A program made the position numbers and the translations under genes. The notes beneath the pieces were generated by a model. The model was given only the letters and a program-made list of their open reading frames with translations, was not told where the DNA came from and ran no database searches. Shown here piece after piece: positions 8,870 through 10,673 of a stretch of 10,673 nucleotides of DNA. Position 1 is the stretch's first letter; each line of letters opens with the position of its first letter. This stretch comes from Pseudomonadota bacterium (GTDB lineage Bacteria; Pseudomonadota; Alphaproteobacteria; Sphingomonadales; Sphingomonadaceae): NCBI GenBank assembly GCA_023416515.1, contig JAEZHP010000081.1, positions 1-10,673 of the forward strand. The letters run 5' to 3'.

Positions 8870-10567
8870 ATGAGGCCCCTGCTCGCCTTGCTCGCATCGA
8901 TCCCGCTCGCCCTTGCCGGCTGCCAGACCGCTCCCGGCGGGAGCCGGGTCGCGGCGGTGCCGGGGGATCCGGCGAGCTATGCGCCGAACGATCCTCAGCG
9001 GATGTCCGAGATCACCCGCGTCCTTGCCTCCGACGCGTTCGAGGGGCGGGCGATGGGGACCCCCGGCGAGGAGCGAACCGTCCAGTATCTGATCGAGCAG
9101 TTCCGGGCCGCGGGGCTTGAGCCGGGGGGCGAGAATGGTGGGTGGACCCAGACGGTGCCGCTGATCCGAACGCAGCTCAGGAACCCAGTCCTGTCGGTCA
9201 GACAGGCGGGGCAGACCATTCCCCTGCGCTTTCCGCAGGAAATCTACCTGAGCACGGTTCGGGCGGTCGAGAGGGCGCGTATCGACAATGCGCCGATCGT
9301 GTTCGTCGGCTATGGCGTGTCGGCGCCCGAGCGGCAGTGGGACGATTTCGGCGACGTCGACCTGCGCGGCAAGGTCGCCTTGTTCCTGGTCAACGATCCT
9401 GATTTCGAGGCCCAGCCGGGCGAGCCCGCAGCGGGCCGGTTCGGCGGCCGGGCGATGACCTATTATGGGCGCTGGACCTACAAGTTCGAGGAGGCGGCGA
9501 GGCGCGGAGCGATCGCAGCGCTGGTCGTCCACGAGACCGAGGCCGCGGGCTATGGCTGGAACGTCGTCCAGGGCCCGGGCGGCGAGAATTACAATGTCGT
9601 CCTCCCCGCCGGAGCGCGCCAGCCGGTGCTTCTCCAGGGCTGGATCCAGCGGCCGGTGGCGGTCGACCTGTTCCGCCGCGCCGGCCGCGATTTCGAGCAG
9701 GTCCGGCGCGAGGCACGCAATCCGGGCTTCAGGCCGATCGAGCTCGGAGCGACCTTGTCCGCCGAAACGGGAGTCGAGTTGAGGCGGATCCAGAGCCGCA
9801 ACGTCATCGGACGGCTGACCGGATCGCGCTACCCGAGCGAGACGATCTCCTTCGCCGGCCATTGGGACAGTTTCGGCGTCGGGCCGCCGGACTCGGAAGG
9901 GCGGCGGATCCGGCCGGGGGCGGTCGACGACGCGCTCGGGCTCGCCGGGGTGATCGAGGTCGCCAGGGCGTTCGCGCGCGGGCCGCGGCCTGAGCGAAGC
10001 CTGGTGTTCGCGGCGTGGACCGCGGAGGAGCGCGGCCTGCTCGGAGCGGAATATTACAGCGCCAACCCGATCTATCCGCACGAGACGACGGTCGCGAACC
10101 TCACCATGGACGTGCTTCAAACCGCGGGTCCGTCGCGCGACGTGGTCCTGATCGGGCGCGGGCAGAGCGAGATGGAGGATCTCCTGGCCGAGGCGGCGCG
10201 GGCGCAGGGGCGGACGGTGTCGGTCGAGACCCATCCCGAGCGCGGGCTGTTCTACCGGGCCGACCATTTCGCCCTCGCCAAGCGCGGGGTGCCGGTGCTC
10301 CTGATCATGGCGCTTGCCGGGGGCAACGACCTGGTGACGGGCGGGCGCGAGGCGGGGGAGCGCTGGGTCGCCGACTATACGGAGCGCTGCTATCACCAGC
10401 CCTGCGACGCGTGGAGCGCCGAGTGGGACCTGCGCGGCGCTGCCCAGGACGCGGCTTTGGTCTATGACATCGGGCGAAGGCTCGCCAACAGCCGCGAGTG
10501 GCCGGCGTGGCGGGCGGGATCGGAATTCCGGCAGGTGCGCGACAGCAGCGCCGCCGCGCGACGCTAG
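8870..10567 (+). CDS. M28-family zinc aminopeptidase, lipoprotein
   Basis: The protein has 565 residues. The N-terminus is a lipoprotein signal peptide: a basic start, a hydrophobic core and the lipobox LALAGC with lipidated C18, so the enzyme is probably anchored in the outer or inner membrane facing the periplasm. Residues about 140-260 look like the protease-associated insert seen in many M28 enzymes. The catalytic part carries the expected two-zinc ligands: GHWDS (H331, with D333), GAVDDALG (D353), TAEERG (catalytic E386, ligand E387), TMDV (D414) and YRADHF (H466). CYHQPCD (507-513) near the end is also common in the family. It would release N-terminal residues from peptides; the substrate cannot be told from sequence. 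It starts 66 bases after the methyltransferase stop, with no clear terminator between, so read-through is possible, but the function seems unrelated. An intrinsic terminator follows. Confidence 0.93.
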   Translation: MRPLLALLASIPLALAGCQTAPGGSRVAAVPGDPASYAPNDPQRMSEITRVLASDAFEGRAMGTPGEERTVQYLIEQFRAAGLEPGGENGGWTQTVPLIRTQLRNPVLSVRQAGQTIPLRFPQEIYLSTVRAVERARIDNAPIVFVGYGVSAPERQWDDFGDVDLRGKVALFLVNDPDFEAQPGEPAAGRFGGRAMTYYGRWTYKFEEAARRGAIAALVVHETEAAGYGWNVVQGPGGENYNVVLPAGARQPVLLQGWIQRPVAVDLFRRAGRDFEQVRREARNPGFRPIELGATLSAETGVELRRIQSRNVIGRLTGSRYPSETISFAGHWDSFGVGPPDSEGRRIRPGAVDDALGLAGVIEVARAFARGPRPERSLVFAAWTAEERGLLGAEYYSANPIYPHETTVANLTMDVLQTAGPSRDVVLIGRGQSEMEDLLAEAARAQGRTVSVETHPERGLFYRADHFALAKRGVPVLLIMALAGGNDLVTGGREAGERWVADYTERCYHQPCDAWSAEWDLRGAAQDAALVYDIGRRLANSREWPAWRAGSEFRQVRDSSAAARR

Positions 10568-10584
10568 CTAGAAGGCGCGGGTGA

Positions 10585-10623
10585 TTGCGGGGCCGGTCGG
10601 TCGTCCGGCCCCGCAACTTTTTT
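10585..10623 (+). terminator. Intrinsic (rho-independent) terminator after the M28 peptidase gene
   Basis: A perfect 12-base-pair stem (TTGCGGGGCCGG, 10585-10596, with its complement at 10605-10616) encloses an 8-base loop. One base later comes a run of six T (10618-10623). It begins 17 bases after the peptidase stop codon. No T-run follows the stem on the minus strand, so it is one-directional. Confidence 0.92.
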
Positions 10624-10673
10624 AGACGCGCGCGTCCGTGCGCTGGACTCGGGCGCGGTGGCGGCCGGCTTAG

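Noticed and set aside
8855..10396. A 513-codon open frame on the minus strand opposite the M28 peptidase
   Set aside because: It is Arg/Pro/Asp/Ala-rich without recognisable domains; the opposite strand encodes an intact lipoprotein peptidase with a strong ribosome binding site.
10624..10673. 3' end of a minus-strand gene entering from the right
   Set aside because: Two minus-strand frames are open here, but with 50 bases and no identifiable product neither can be supported.

Overview
The window looks like chromosomal DNA from a GC-rich alphaproteobacterium, most likely a sphingomonad. The grounds are roughly 65-70% GC in most coding regions (hand counts of single 60-base lines give 67-72%), alphaproteobacterial-type LexA boxes of the form GTTC-N7-GTTC, and two hypothetical proteins resembling families I associate with Sphingomonadales from memory. 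No database search was possible.

Layout. (1) Bases 1-968, minus strand: the first 322 residues of a helix-turn-helix-like protein that runs off the left edge. (2) A 63-base divergent control region at 969-1031 holds a perfect GTTC-N7-GTTC match. (3) 1032-1499, plus: a small protein with four cysteines arranged like a zinc ribbon. (4) 1626-3929, plus: a 767-residue SMC/Rad50-like ATPase with a CPFC zinc-hook motif and a C-terminal domain like that of the RloC/PrrC anticodon nucleases. Its GC content is clearly lower than its surroundings, so it is probably horizontally acquired. (5) 3933-6965, minus: uvrA, the nucleotide excision repair ATPase, ending 3 bases from the preceding gene's stop. 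A second perfect GTTC-N7-GTTC site lies just upstream of its start. (6) 7169-8803, plus: a beta-class N6/N4 DNA methyltransferase fused to an Mrr/PD-(D/E)XK-like C-terminal domain. (7) 8870-10567, plus: a lipoprotein of the M28 zinc aminopeptidase family, followed by a strong intrinsic terminator at 10585-10623.

How the genes may work together. The uvrA gene and the divergent hypothetical pair both carry what looks like the alphaproteobacterial SOS operator, so the left two-thirds of the window may be a DNA-damage-responsive neighbourhood. Into it, or beside it, sit two accessory nucleic-acid enzymes typical of phage defence: the RloC-like ATPase on one side of uvrA and the methyltransferase-nuclease fusion on the other. 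Known PrrC and RloC nucleases are often linked to restriction-modification loci; no type I hsd genes are visible here. A functional link between the RloC-like protein and the fused methyltransferase is speculation. The M28 peptidase looks like an unrelated envelope housekeeping gene.
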